Shown here in pieces: positions 18,249 through 27,441 of a DNA stretch of 64,000 bases. The notes beneath the pieces were generated by a model, which was not told the DNA's origin, ran no database searches, and saw only the letters and a list, made by a program, of their open reading frames with translations. This stretch comes from Flammeovirga sp. SJP92 (GTDB lineage: Bacteria > Bacteroidota > Bacteroidia > Cytophagales > Flammeovirgaceae). Both the position numbers and the translations under genes were made by a program. Location: positions 558,001 to 622,000 of the forward strand of contig NZ_LQAQ01000093.1 of the NCBI RefSeq assembly GCF_001583495.1, given 5' to 3'. Numbering within the stretch: the first letter of the stretch is position 1; the number at the start of each line of letters is the position of its first letter.

Positions 18249-18803
18249 ATGAAAGAACAAGAACAATCACCTAAGTTAAAATTTTTAAGACCTGATTTAT
18301 TTAAGGTTGGAGCTATTGCCGGAGTAATTGCCGCTTTAGTCTGCATTGGATATGTATTGGTACTGCATGGGCTCAATCTCAACTCATTTGGAAGATGGAA
18401 AAATATTAACTTCCCTCTTTACGGTCTCTTCTTTGCGGGAGCAATGACCTATTTCCGTCTCAAACTCAATGATGGTAAAATGAAAGGTCCACAGGGAATT
18501 TTAATAGGCATCACTCTAAATGCTGTTGCTTCCTCACTTTATGGACTTTTACTTTACGTTGTCTTAAGTACAAAAGGGATTGGACAGGCCATTATTGAAC
18601 GTCATAAAGCCGATTTAAAAATTATACTTATAGAGGGTAAATCTGTTATTATTGACAGTTTAGGAGAAGCCGGTTATGAAGAAAATGTTAAAGGTGTAGA
18701 GGAATTATCGGCAGGTGTTTTGGCTATTGACCAAGCAATCGGCCTAATGGTTCTTGGAATGTTCCTTACTTTCTTATTTATGCTAATTATCAAAAAGAAA
18801 TAA
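18249..18803 (+). CDS. DUF4199 domain membrane protein
   Basis: This 184-residue protein has four predicted transmembrane helices: two in the first third (IAGVIAALVCIGYVLVLHG, LYGLFFAGAMTYF), one in the middle (ITLNAVASSLYGLLLYVVL) and one at the end (LMVLGMFLTFLFMLII). A long soluble loop lies between the third and fourth. The layout matches DUF4199, a Bacteroidota family without known function. It ends 2 bp before the yggS homologue, so the two are surely co-transcribed. Confidence 0.78.
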   Translation: MKEQEQSPKLKFLRPDLFKVGAIAGVIAALVCIGYVLVLHGLNLNSFGRWKNINFPLYGLFFAGAMTYFRLKLNDGKMKGPQGILIGITLNAVASSLYGLLLYVVLSTKGIGQAIIERHKADLKIILIEGKSVIIDSLGEAGYEENVKGVEELSAGVLAIDQAIGLMVLGMFLTFLFMLIIKKK

Positions 18804-18805
18804 TT

Positions 18806-19498
18806 ATGTCATCTATAGCAGAAAATCTTAATTCTTTCAGACAAAAACTGGAAGGCACTTCTTGTAAATTGGTAGCAGTAAGCAAGACAAAGCCTGTAGA
18901 AATGCTGCAGGAAGCTTATGATGCTGATCAGAGAATATTTGGTGAAAATAAAGTGCAGGAACTGGTAGATAAGCATGAAGTTTTACCAAAAGATATTCAA
19001 TGGCATATGATTGGACACCTTCAAAGAAATAAGGTGAAATATATTGCCCCATTTGTGTCTTTGATCCATTCTATTGACAGCCCTAGACTTCTCAATGAAG
19101 TACAAAAAAGAGCAGCTCAAAATGATAGAGTGATTGACTGTTTACTTCAAATTTTTATTGCTGAAGAAGAAACAAAGTTTGGCTTTTCTAAAGAGGAAAT
19201 AACAGAGTATTTATCCTCAGAAGAATTTCATGCTTTGAAAAATATCAGAATTGTAGGTGTGATGGGTATGGCAACTAACACTTCTGATGAAACGCAAGTG
19301 CATAAAGAATTTGCATCTTTAAAGACGCTTTTCACTGAACTCAAAGAGAAATTTAATAACTTAGAGAACGTAGAACTTTCTGAAATTTCTATGGGGATGA
19401 GTGGCGACTTTCCAATAGCTATTAAAGAAGGAAGTACAATGATTCGTGTTGGAAGTGCCATTTTTGGTGCAAGAAATTATGGTACCCCGAAACACTAA
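18806..19498 (+). CDS. yggS: YggS family PLP-binding protein
   Basis: The 230-residue protein is a fold-type III PLP carrier involved in pyridoxal phosphate homeostasis. The lysine that binds PLP is in LVAVSKTKP, and other family motifs follow: FGENKVQEL, WHMIGHLQRNKVK, EETKFGF, GVMGMA, and near the C-terminus the phosphate-binding SMGMSGDFPIAIKEGSTMIRVG, which ends with FGAR. Length and start are normal. It sits 2 bp downstream of the DUF4199 gene. Confidence 0.95.
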   Translation: MSSIAENLNSFRQKLEGTSCKLVAVSKTKPVEMLQEAYDADQRIFGENKVQELVDKHEVLPKDIQWHMIGHLQRNKVKYIAPFVSLIHSIDSPRLLNEVQKRAAQNDRVIDCLLQIFIAEEETKFGFSKEEITEYLSSEEFHALKNIRIVGVMGMATNTSDETQVHKEFASLKTLFTELKEKFNNLENVELSEISMGMSGDFPIAIKEGSTMIRVGSAIFGARNYGTPKH

Positions 19499-19558
19499 CG
19501 TTTAATATTTCGTTTAAATCACCAACGATTAACAGAAAATCTTAAAATATTACCTAAA

Positions 19559-20269
19559 ATGAGACAACAAGAATATGCGTTCCAACGCAGTCATATATCG
19601 GACAAAGAAATAGCAGGTATTCAAAGTTCATTTATGACAAAAGTTTATGGTTGGATGAGCGGTGGCCTTTTACTTACTGCTTTCGTAGCAATGTTTGTAG
19701 CGAATAATGCATCCAATATGCCATTAGTGACCAACAATTTCTGGATTTTAATTATTGCACAATTTGGATTAGTATTTTTCTTAAGTGCAAGAATTCATAA
19801 AATGTCATCGGCAACTGCTACAATATTATTCATGGTATATTCAGGACTGACAGGTGTGACCTTGTCTACAATTTTTTATGTTTATCCTTTAGCTAATATT
19901 GGGTCTACATTTCTAATTACGGCAGGTACATTTATCGGTATGAGTATTTATGGATTAACAACTAAAAAAGACCTTACATCAATGGGCAACCTTCTGATTA
20001 TGGCTTTATTTGGTTTAATCTTAACGTCGATTGTCAATATCTTTATTGGAAGCTCAATGCTTTACTGGATTTCATCAGCAGTTGGTGTTTTAATTTTCGT
20101 AGGATTAATTGCTTATGATTCTCAAAAATTAAAAGAAATGAGCTATGCCATTGCAGATGGAGAATCAGCACAAAAAATGGCAATCTTAGGTGCATTAAGT
20201 TTATACTTAGATTTCATCAACTTATTCTTATACTTGTTACGTTTCTTCGGCGGATCAAGCAGAGACTAA
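19559..20269 (+). CDS. Bax inhibitor-1/YccA family membrane protein
   Basis: This 236-residue protein has seven hydrophobic helices and the BI-1 family signatures: FMTKVYGWMSGGLLLTAFVA near the N-terminus, SGLTGVTLSTIFYVY in the middle, and GLIAYDSQKL with the acidic residue of the pH sensor. It ends with GALSLYLDFINLFLYLLRFFG. Bacterial members act as proton-sensitive calcium leak channels in the inner membrane or interact with FtsH; which applies here is unknown. A terminator follows at once. Confidence 0.93.
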   Translation: MRQQEYAFQRSHISDKEIAGIQSSFMTKVYGWMSGGLLLTAFVAMFVANNASNMPLVTNNFWILIIAQFGLVFFLSARIHKMSSATATILFMVYSGLTGVTLSTIFYVYPLANIGSTFLITAGTFIGMSIYGLTTKKDLTSMGNLLIMALFGLILTSIVNIFIGSSMLYWISSAVGVLIFVGLIAYDSQKLKEMSYAIADGESAQKMAILGALSLYLDFINLFLYLLRFFGGSSRD

Positions 20270-20299
20270 GATTATTAAAAATATTATTCAATTATTAGA

Positions 20300-20328
20300 A
20301 AGCCAACTTCAAAAAAGTTGGCTTTTTT
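20300..20328 (+). terminator. Intrinsic terminator after the BI-1 gene
   Basis: A perfect stem of at least 9 bp (AGCCAACTT with AAGTTGGCT) with a 5-nt A-rich loop is followed by six T residues. The remaining gap up to 20621 is AT-rich and shows nothing I can name. Confidence 0.87.
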
Positions 20329-20621
20329 ATGTTTAAATCTTAAAATTGCATATCATATAACACATCATAGACACTATAAAATCTACTCAAGTTCATAAAG
20401 TTAAATGCACCAAATAGAAACTTTTGTTATGAAATGAATACGTTTCTTATTTATGGTTCAGAAAAAAATAATTCTCAGTGCTATTACATATTAAAAATTA
20501 ATATCTGTTGCAGTCATTCAATTATGGTCGTTATATATTATTTAGACCTATAATTCACTAATGCAACAGCCTCATTTTATAAATTATTAAAGCTCATCTT
20601 ACACTCAATTGTTATTAAATT

Positions 20622-22424
20622 ATGGTAAAGATTTTTATCACTTTATTACTCGTTTTGCCTGCTCAGATTTTGTTAGCACAAGACGACACCTATTCTGAGT
20701 ATTTGTTAGCAAAACTCCAGAAAGTACAAAACAATCACTCCTCTCACAGAGCACATCACCACGACACAAGGCATTGTGGAACTCCCCTCTATTTGGAAGC
20801 TCACAGAAACTGGGACCGCCTAAATGCCAAGACACAAGCGGCTTTTAGCACATCGGCAGACCGTCACACATATGACAGTCCTAAAGTTTATGAATCTCAG
20901 TATTTTACAATTCATTATACTACCACTGGAAGTGATGCCGTGGATGCCACAGATCAAAACAATAATGATATTCCTGATTATATTGATCTAGTAGCTACAA
21001 TTTCGGACAATGTATTCAAAATTGACATTCAAGACAGAGGCTTCAATGCACCTCCTGCTGATAGTGGCTTAGGTGGTTCTGACAAACCCGACATTTATAT
21101 TTATAATTTAGAAACCGGCGTTTACGGAACAGTAGCACCCGAAAATAATTTAGGTGACAATAGTGCGACAACTATTGTTGAGAAAGCTTCTTACACCTCT
21201 CACATGAATTTGAGAAACAATTATGAGGACTTCAATGGTACTGAAGAAGAAAACCTAAAAGTAACTTTAGCACATGAACTCTCACATATGATTGACTTTG
21301 GGTATAACTACAATTTCCCAACTTGGTTTTTGGAAGCAAAAGGGGCTTGGGAAGAAAAAAGAATTTATCCAGATCTTACAGATAACTTTCAATATCTCAC
21401 ATCACTTGCCAAACCAGATTATGCACTGAACTATGGTGAGTACAATATAGATAACGAATCTGATGAGGCTTCAAGATGGTATAGTGGATGGTTATTTTTC
21501 CAACTTGTTTATGAAAACCTAGAAGATCAGACGTATCCTTTCTTCAGAAAAATTTTAGAAAGAGGTGTAGTGTATACTTCTGATGATTCAGGTTACAGTT
21601 TTCTTGATGATGAGTTTGAAAACCTGTTTGAAGTAGATTTAAATACTATTAATAGAGCCTTTCGAGTAGCTATGGGCCTGCTCTCTGCTGATACAGACTT
21701 GAATGAAGATTACACTTTCAAAGACGCTGCAAAATACAGAACATACCTTAGAGAACTTTATTCAAGTGATAATGATTCCTATACTTTCTTATATAAAGAT
21801 TTCGGGCCCATTTATGTAGAAGAATCAATCAGTTTAAACGGAGGTAGTGCCACTTCAGTAGAGCATAACAGCTCTTCAGATGGTAATGACAGATTGAATA
21901 GGTTATCTGCAGATTATCTACTTTTCCAATCCAGTAATGCTGACAGCATAGATATTCAGTTAACCGCAGATGAAGATGACGACGTGGTGATGGATATAAT
22001 TTTATTCAACACAACAACCAATACTGCTGAAGTGAAATCAGATTCATCGGATCACATTATTCGTATTGACAACCCTGATCAATATGAATATAAAATTATA
22101 GTAATCACCAGAAATGATGATGTATTTAATGGTGATGTTGACGCCACTTATAAAATCACAGCTAAAAAGGTAGAGGGTTCTGTAACCAGTGTTTTTGATG
22201 ATCTGCAGAAAATAACACTTGGTCCTAACCCAACCAGCGGACTGATCAACATTGACTATCAAGCCAACACCGTTAAAAATATCTCCATTCGTGATATCAC
22301 CGGTAAACTAAAAGGAACTTACAAGGCTGAGACTTTTAGTACTGAATTGGTATTAGATGGAGCTAAAGGTGTCTATTTTATTACACTAGATAACGGTAAA
22401 ACATTTAAAGTCATCAAAAATTAA
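20622..22424 (+). CDS. Secreted zinc metalloprotease-like protein with T9SS sorting domain
   Basis: The 600-residue protein starts with a signal peptide (ITLLLVLPAQILLAQ). A zinc-binding HELSH motif at residues 218-222 is followed by an acidic residue in LEAKGAWEEK, which could be the third ligand. This pattern resembles the MXAN_6640 family of putative metalloproteases. The C-terminal 80 residues are a type A T9SS sorting domain (LGPNPTSGLINID, then GAKGVYFITLDNGKTFKVIKN), so the protein should cross the outer membrane by type IX secretion. The region between is beta-rich. It is followed 4 bp later by a small lipoprotein gene on the same strand. Confidence 0.85.
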   Translation: MVKIFITLLLVLPAQILLAQDDTYSEYLLAKLQKVQNNHSSHRAHHHDTRHCGTPLYLEAHRNWDRLNAKTQAAFSTSADRHTYDSPKVYESQYFTIHYTTTGSDAVDATDQNNNDIPDYIDLVATISDNVFKIDIQDRGFNAPPADSGLGGSDKPDIYIYNLETGVYGTVAPENNLGDNSATTIVEKASYTSHMNLRNNYEDFNGTEEENLKVTLAHELSHMIDFGYNYNFPTWFLEAKGAWEEKRIYPDLTDNFQYLTSLAKPDYALNYGEYNIDNESDEASRWYSGWLFFQLVYENLEDQTYPFFRKILERGVVYTSDDSGYSFLDDEFENLFEVDLNTINRAFRVAMGLLSADTDLNEDYTFKDAAKYRTYLRELYSSDNDSYTFLYKDFGPIYVEESISLNGGSATSVEHNSSSDGNDRLNRLSADYLLFQSSNADSIDIQLTADEDDDVVMDIILFNTTTNTAEVKSDSSDHIIRIDNPDQYEYKIIVITRNDDVFNGDVDATYKITAKKVEGSVTSVFDDLQKITLGPNPTSGLINIDYQANTVKNISIRDITGKLKGTYKAETFSTELVLDGAKGVYFITLDNGKTFKVIKN

Positions 22425-22428
22425 GACT

Positions 22429-22884
22429 ATGCAAAAAATACTGTTCACTCTTCTCATCTTCTTTTCATTTTTCTCTTGTGTAAAAACAACCAGTCAACAA
22501 GTGGAAGAAATGGAGATGATCAAGATGTCGAAAACAAGTTGCAGAGGCAACTGTCCTCAATATTCCATTGTAATATATAACTCTAAAAAAGCTGTACTGG
22601 AGGCCAAAAGTAATCTTAAATTCGAAGGTAAATATGCTCTTGAATTAAGTGACACTCAATACGGTGCCTTGATTCAAGCATTTGAAGAATCTAATTTTTC
22701 TTCTTTTGAAAAAGAATATACATCGAAAGTTACTGACCTTCCTACCACTTATATCAGTTTTTTAACCAATGACTCCTTATATACTATCAAGGATTATTAT
22801 GGAGCACCTGAAAAACTGAAAGAGTTAGAGAAAAAAGTTTCTAACCTTCTTGAAGAAGAAGGATGGAAAAAAATGGATATCTAA
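22429..22884 (+). CDS. DUF6438-like lipoprotein
   Basis: A lipobox ends at Cys17 (FFSFFSC), so the protein should be lipidated. The mature part resembles DUF6438: SCRGNCPQYSIVIYNSKKAVL (two conserved cysteines around a glycine) and later FSSFEKEY and LPTTYISF. Function is unknown. It lies 4 bp downstream of the T9SS metalloprotease gene and is probably co-transcribed with it. Confidence 0.75.
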   Translation: MQKILFTLLIFFSFFSCVKTTSQQVEEMEMIKMSKTSCRGNCPQYSIVIYNSKKAVLEAKSNLKFEGKYALELSDTQYGALIQAFEESNFSSFEKEYTSKVTDLPTTYISFLTNDSLYTIKDYYGAPEKLKELEKKVSNLLEEEGWKKMDI

Positions 22885-22915
22885 CCTTAAAATGAAATAA
22901 ACCGACCGACATTGT

Positions 22916-22949
22916 AGCCGTCTATTTACAATATGCTAAGTAGACGGCT
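22916..22949. terminator. Hairpin between convergent lipoprotein genes
   Basis: A perfect 9-bp stem (AGCCGTCTA with TAGACGGCT, 16-nt loop) separates two convergent genes. The following sequence is only moderately T-rich on the plus strand. Confidence 0.55.
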
Positions 22950-22953
22950 TCTT

Positions 22954-23424
22954 CTATTTTGAAGCATAAATCGCTTTTATATTAGGCTGCAGATAAGGTG
23001 AAAATTCCGCTTTTAATCGACCGTCAGCTGTAATATTTAAATGAAGATTATTAAGACTTGTCAACCCAGGCTGTATTTGATAAGCATACTCTGAGTCTTG
23101 AAGTACTACAACATTTTGTCCTGAAAGACTCCAAGAAAACTGTATTTCATCTGTATTAAAAACCAATCGAACTGTTACTTGTGTTTCGTTATCTCTAATC
23201 ACTGAAATATAACTATTGCCTACTTCATCTTCAGATAAAGGATCTACAATATCTACACCTTCATATTGAAATCCAGTAATAATATACTGTCCTTCTACAT
23301 TTTTAGATATATCAATTTGTTCAACCTCTTCCATTTCATCAAAACAAGAAATAAATAAAAAAGGAATGATAAGAAATAATAGATGGGTAAATCTCTGGTA
23401 ATTCATAGTAAAAAAGTAATTCAT
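22954..23424 (-). CDS. Small lipoprotein of unknown function
   Basis: The 156-residue protein has a lipobox ending in LFISC. Counted from the first ATG the cysteine is at 27; from the ATG at 23406 it is at 21, a more usual signal length, so the second start may be the true one. The mature part has beta-strand-like stretches (GQYIITGFQYEG, TQVTVRLVFN) similar to lipocalin-like lipoproteins of the phylum. I do not recognise the family. Confidence 0.68.
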   Translation of the reverse strand: MNYFFTMNYQRFTHLLFLIIPFLFISCFDEMEEVEQIDISKNVEGQYIITGFQYEGVDIVDPLSEDEVGNSYISVIRDNETQVTVRLVFNTDEIQFSWSLSGQNVVVLQDSEYAYQIQPGLTSLNNLHLNITADGRLKAEFSPYLQPNIKAIYASK

Positions 23425-23776
23425 GTAATTAGGTTTCTGCTCTTTACACGGAAAAATTGATATTGTGGATATTTACATTCTTTTAGTACATGTAATCGAT
23501 TCACTACAAAACCAGACAAAAAATAGTCTATAATACGGGTATTTATAAAAACATCCATTCATTAATCAGTTTTTTATATGTAATAAATCAATGTAAGTTT
23601 TACTATTACCGTTGTATTTGAATGCTTTTCACTAAACATTAATACATGTCACAGTACTTTCTTTTATTCAAAATTTCATAGGTGACTAAAAGATATCATT
23701 CAACCAAGAGCATCTTAGAATTGTTATAAATATCCAGCCATTTCAATAAAGAATATTATTAATGATAGAAAAGATA

Positions 23777-23784
23777 TATCTTTG
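23777..23784 (+). promoter_or_regulatory. Putative -7 element for the twin lipoproteins
   Basis: TATCTTTG matches TAnnTTTG, 67 bp before the start at 23851. The rest of the 426-bp divergent gap 23425-23850 shows no gene. Confidence 0.45.
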
Positions 23785-23850
23785 TGTTTCAATTAAAACT
23801 GATGACATAGAAAAGCAATCTATTTTTTAATTTTTTTATATACACTTATA

Positions 23851-24366
23851 ATGTTGAAGCAAACCTATTTTTTACGTTTACTCCTACTTCTTGGAGTAAT
23901 GTCCTTATACTCTTGTTCAGAAGACGAAACAGTACAAGACCCTATCAAAGGCAAGTGGCAAGTAACAGATATCACGTCTACTCAAAGTTACATTTATGAA
24001 TCAGCCGAGGAACTGAATAGTTTTACAACAACGGTTGGTGAAAATATTGATATGACTTATGAGTTCATGGACAATAATGTTCTTGTTGTAGATGGTATTT
24101 ACGACAATGTAAAGTATGATGAGGATGGAAATCAAACTATCGCATCTAGAAATATTTTAGTGGAAAGAACAGATTATTGGGAGGCCAACGAAGACATGAG
24201 TAAGTTACGTTTTGTGATAGAAGGCGGTTTCTTTGAAGAGACTTGGACAATCACAGAATTAACAAGCAACAAATTAGTTAAGACCATTGTGACTGATTTT
24301 GAATTTGATAGTTTTGACGGGCCTTATATTTTAAGGAATGAAGTAACTATGAAATTTTCACGCTAG
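23851..24366 (+). CDS. Lipocalin-like lipoprotein, copy 1
   Basis: The 171-residue protein has a lipobox (SLYSCSED). The mature part starts DPIKGKWQVTDI, a pattern typical of lipocalin-like DUF lipoproteins of Bacteroidota, followed by alternating strands and a closing TMKFSR. The next gene has the same length and layout (MLKQT start, then HPIVGKWQL), so the two arose by tandem duplication and have diverged a lot. Ligand and role are unknown. Confidence 0.75.
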   Translation: MLKQTYFLRLLLLLGVMSLYSCSEDETVQDPIKGKWQVTDITSTQSYIYESAEELNSFTTTVGENIDMTYEFMDNNVLVVDGIYDNVKYDEDGNQTIASRNILVERTDYWEANEDMSKLRFVIEGGFFEETWTITELTSNKLVKTIVTDFEFDSFDGPYILRNEVTMKFSR

Positions 24367-24418
24367 TCTTCACTAACGACAAACTATTTATTTTTTTAGT
24401 TTTTAAAATACTATTGAA

Positions 24419-24934
24419 ATGCTAAAACAAACTTCAATCTTATGCTTAATTACTCTGGTATTAAGCTTATTTTCATGTTCTACAGAAGAAGAAAATATTC
24501 ATCCAATTGTAGGAAAATGGCAGTTACAAGAATTTGAATTAATTCAAGAGACTGAATTAATTTTTGACGATAGGGTAACAAAGGAAGACCCAAGAAGGGT
24601 TGAATATCAAAACATTAATATCACTTATGATTTTAGAAATGACAAGACTTTACAAGTAAGTGGCACAGCTGACTTGGTTAGTTATGATGAAAATGGTGAG
24701 GTAGATTATACTGTGACCAATCAAGCTACTCTTACTGACTATACTTGGGAAATTGAAGGAGATAATTTAATTCTTCAAACAGAAGTCAATGGAACAATTG
24801 CTTCTGGTAGTATTAAAATTATCACTATGTCTGATAATGAAATTATCGCTCAATCTATTATCAACCGTGAATTTGATTGGAGTACTAATAAGCAGGTAGA
24901 TGTAATTACTAGTAATTATAAATTCATAAGATAA
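24419..24934 (+). CDS. Lipocalin-like lipoprotein, copy 2
   Basis: This paralogue of the previous gene lies 52 bp downstream on the same strand. It has the lipobox SLFSCSTEE, the HPIVGKWQL start of the mature part, an ITYDFRND segment equivalent to MTYEFMDN, and YKFIR at the end. It has the same 171-residue length. A terminator closes the pair. Confidence 0.75.
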   Translation: MLKQTSILCLITLVLSLFSCSTEEENIHPIVGKWQLQEFELIQETELIFDDRVTKEDPRRVEYQNINITYDFRNDKTLQVSGTADLVSYDENGEVDYTVTNQATLTDYTWEIEGDNLILQTEVNGTIASGSIKIITMSDNEIIAQSIINREFDWSTNKQVDVITSNYKFIR

Positions 24935-24957
24935 ATTATCATTTATAATTTGATACT

Positions 24958-24992
24958 AAACCACCTTAAGCAATTGAGGTGGTTTATTTTTT
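24958..24992 (+). terminator. Intrinsic terminator after the lipoprotein pair
   Basis: A perfect 9-bp stem (AAACCACCT with AGGTGGTTT, 10-nt loop) is followed by a T-rich run. Confidence 0.82.
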
Positions 24993-25050
24993 ACCCAAAA
25001 TTCAGATAATTAAGTATTTTGCATGCTCAACAAATATTACTCTTCTACAC

Positions 25051-25794
25051 TTGAAAACAATAGACCTCAATGCGGACCTAGGAGAAGGTTTTCCTTATGA
25101 TGAACAACTGCTTCAAATTGTTTCCTCCTGTAACATTGCTTGTGGAGGACACACAGGCACTAAAGAAAGTATGAAAATCACATTACGTTTAGCTCAAAAA
25201 TATAATGTGAATGTGGGTGCTCACCCGTCTTATCCTGATCAGGGAAACTTCGGAAGAAAAGAGATCGTTATTTCAGATCAAAAATTAAAGTTGTCATTAA
25301 TGAATCAAATAAATGACTTGCTTGAAATTTCAAAGGAGGAAAAAGTAAAGGTAAGTTATGTCAAACCACATGGTGCCTTGTACAATAAAGCCATGGTTGA
25401 TAAAACTACTGCATTGATCATTGTTGAAGCAGTTCAAGCAGTAAGCAAGAATTTAGCTATAATGGGAATGCCTAGTTCAAAGCTGGAAGCCTTATGCATA
25501 AAGCAAGGAATCCATTTTATAAAAGAAAGTTTTGCAGATAGAAGATATACTTCTGATGGAAAATTGGTATCAAGAAGGGAGGTCGGTGCCATCATTCATA
25601 CCAATGAGGACGTTTGGTTACAAATCAAGAGTACTATTGAAAAAGGTCAACTTGAAAGCATTGATGGAAAATTAGTTGCATTAAAAACAAACAGTATTTG
25701 TTTCCATGGAGATACTCCTGAAGCTTTAGAATTAATTCAATTCGTGCAAAAAAAACTAACAGACAATTCTATTCATATTAAATCAGTCTTATGA
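25051..25794 (+). CDS. pxpA: 5-oxoprolinase subunit A (LamB/YcsF family)
   Basis: PxpA, with PxpB and PxpC, hydrolyses 5-oxoproline to glutamate using ATP. Family motifs are clear: DLNADLGEG at the very start, NIACGGHTG, GAHPSYPD, and VKPHGALYN. I place the start at the TTG at 25051, which gives MKTIDLNADLGEG and 247 residues, normal for the family. A longer frame begins at a GTG at 24979, but that codon is inside the preceding terminator stem and the extra 24 residues fit no homologue. The stop overlaps pxpB by 4 bp. Confidence 0.9.
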   Translation: MKTIDLNADLGEGFPYDEQLLQIVSSCNIACGGHTGTKESMKITLRLAQKYNVNVGAHPSYPDQGNFGRKEIVISDQKLKLSLMNQINDLLEISKEEKVKVSYVKPHGALYNKAMVDKTTALIIVEAVQAVSKNLAIMGMPSSKLEALCIKQGIHFIKESFADRRYTSDGKLVSRREVGAIIHTNEDVWLQIKSTIEKGQLESIDGKLVALKTNSICFHGDTPEALELIQFVQKKLTDNSIHIKSVL

Positions 25795-26459
25795 TAGAAG
25801 TAAAAAGATTTGGGGAAAAGAGTTTAATTATTCAGTTTGAAAACATCATTTCCATTCCAGTTCATCAACAGGTAAAAAATTATTACAAACACCTTTTACA
25901 TTCTTCTATTGATGGTATAAAGTCAATTTCTCCGGCTTATAATTCTATCACATTAATGTTTGATCCTTTGGTGACTTCTTTTGATGCTTTAAAAGAAAAA
26001 GTTGAAAACTTAGAAATTGATTCCAATACTACAGCAGATCAAAAAGTGGTGGAGATACCGGTTTGCTATGACAGTTCTTTAGGGTTGGATATCGAAGAAG
26101 TAGCACAATCAAAAAATATAGCAATAGATGAAATTATTCATTTACACACTGCTCCTCATTACACAGTGTATATGTTAGGCTTCTCTCCCGGCTTTATGTA
26201 TCTCGGTGGCTTAAATCCTCAGTTATTTATACCTAGAAAAAAAACACCACGACTTCAAATCCCTGCCGGAGCTGTAGGTTTAGCAGATCAGCAAACGGGA
26301 ATTTATCCTTCAGCGACTCCTGGAGGGTGGCAGATCATAGGGCAAACTCCCCTTCCCATTTTCCAAGTCAACGAAAAACCACTCGTACAAATGGGTGATC
26401 AAATCAAATTCAAGCCCATCGACCTTGATACTTTTCACCAACTAAAGAATACAAAATGA
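25791..26459 (+). CDS. pxpB: 5-oxoprolinase subunit B (KipI family)
   Basis: This 222-residue protein is the KipI/PxpB partner. The signature is HYTVYMLGFSPGFMYLGGL, with PRKKTPRLQIPAGAVGLADQQTGIYP and TPGGWQIIGQTP further on. It overlaps pxpA and pxpC by 4 bp (ATGA) each, so the three are translated in tight coupling. KipI in Bacillus inhibits a sporulation kinase, but with pxpA and pxpC alongside the oxoprolinase role is much more likely. Confidence 0.93.
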   Translation: MIEVKRFGEKSLIIQFENIISIPVHQQVKNYYKHLLHSSIDGIKSISPAYNSITLMFDPLVTSFDALKEKVENLEIDSNTTADQKVVEIPVCYDSSLGLDIEEVAQSKNIAIDEIIHLHTAPHYTVYMLGFSPGFMYLGGLNPQLFIPRKKTPRLQIPAGAVGLADQQTGIYPSATPGGWQIIGQTPLPIFQVNEKPLVQMGDQIKFKPIDLDTFHQLKNTK

Positions 26460-27313
26460 GTTTTGAAATCATAAAAGGAGGGTTAATGACGACCATTCAA
26501 GATGGAGGAAGGTATGGAGTACAAGATCAAGGAATTCCTGTATCTGGTTTTATGGATGAGTCTTCAGCTCAAATTGCCAATTCGTTGGTAGGTAATACTC
26601 CAAACTCTGCTCTGTTAGAATGCTGTCAAGTAGGTTGCACCATCAAAGCAAACACTGAGTTTTCAGTTGCATTTTATGGAGCACATATGGAACTAAAACT
26701 AAATAACCATATAGTTTCTCAAGGTAAAATTATCACACTTACTACTGATGATGTTTTAAGTATTGGCTTTGCTCAAAAGGGTTTGTATGGCTATCTAGCT
26801 ATTTGCGGTCAATTGGATATTCCTAAAACTTATGATAGCTGTGCTACATATCTACCAGCAAAGTTTGGTGGATTTAAAGGAAGGAAATTAGAAAAAGGAG
26901 ATAGTATTAGCATTATCAACCCTAATATTCTCACCAATAGTTTTAGTGTCATTAAACCTCAAAGTTTCCCTCAACAAGTTGTTCTTGAAACGCTACCCGG
27001 TCCAGAATGGGATAAACTTCCATCCGAAAGCCAAAAGCAATTATTATCCTCTACCTACACCATAGGCAAAAATATCAATCGAATTGGTTATCGATTAGAA
27101 GGCGATTCAATTCCTTTAGGAAATAAAAAAGAAATAATCTCTTCTGGTATGGTCAAAGGTACAATGCAAATTACGAGTGCTGGAATTCCCATCATTATGA
27201 TGGCTGATGCTCCAACTTCTGGAGGATATTTAAGAGTTTTGAATTTGACGGAGAGGGCATGTGATCAATTGGCACAGATGCAAACTGGAAAAGTACAGTT
27301 TTGTATGGTTTGA
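26456..27313 (+). CDS. pxpC: 5-oxoprolinase subunit C (KipA, biotin-dependent carboxyltransferase-like)
   Basis: The 285 residues match the KipA/PxpC family: GLMTTIQDGGRYGVQDQGIPVSG at the start, a middle GYLAICG, and a C-terminal IPIIMMADAPTSGGYLRV. It completes the ATP-dependent 5-oxoprolinase with PxpA and PxpB. No biotin carrier is encoded nearby and none is needed for this activity. The order ABC with 4-bp overlaps is a classical operon. Confidence 0.93.
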   Translation: MSFEIIKGGLMTTIQDGGRYGVQDQGIPVSGFMDESSAQIANSLVGNTPNSALLECCQVGCTIKANTEFSVAFYGAHMELKLNNHIVSQGKIITLTTDDVLSIGFAQKGLYGYLAICGQLDIPKTYDSCATYLPAKFGGFKGRKLEKGDSISIINPNILTNSFSVIKPQSFPQQVVLETLPGPEWDKLPSESQKQLLSSTYTIGKNINRIGYRLEGDSIPLGNKKEIISSGMVKGTMQITSAGIPIIMMADAPTSGGYLRVLNLTERACDQLAQMQTGKVQFCMV

Positions 27314-27441
27314 TTAATTAAATCATTTCCATGTTCCTTAGCTCGACATAGAATGATGTCTTTTTTCCTTTATAGGGATGAAAGGACTAACTTTCCACGA
27401 AAATTAGACCTTTCAAATTCCAATAATAATGTAACTAATTT

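Noticed and set aside
24979-25050. Longer N-terminus for PxpA from a GTG at 24979
   Set aside because: The GTG is inside the stem of the preceding terminator, and the family starts directly at the segment encoded from 25051.
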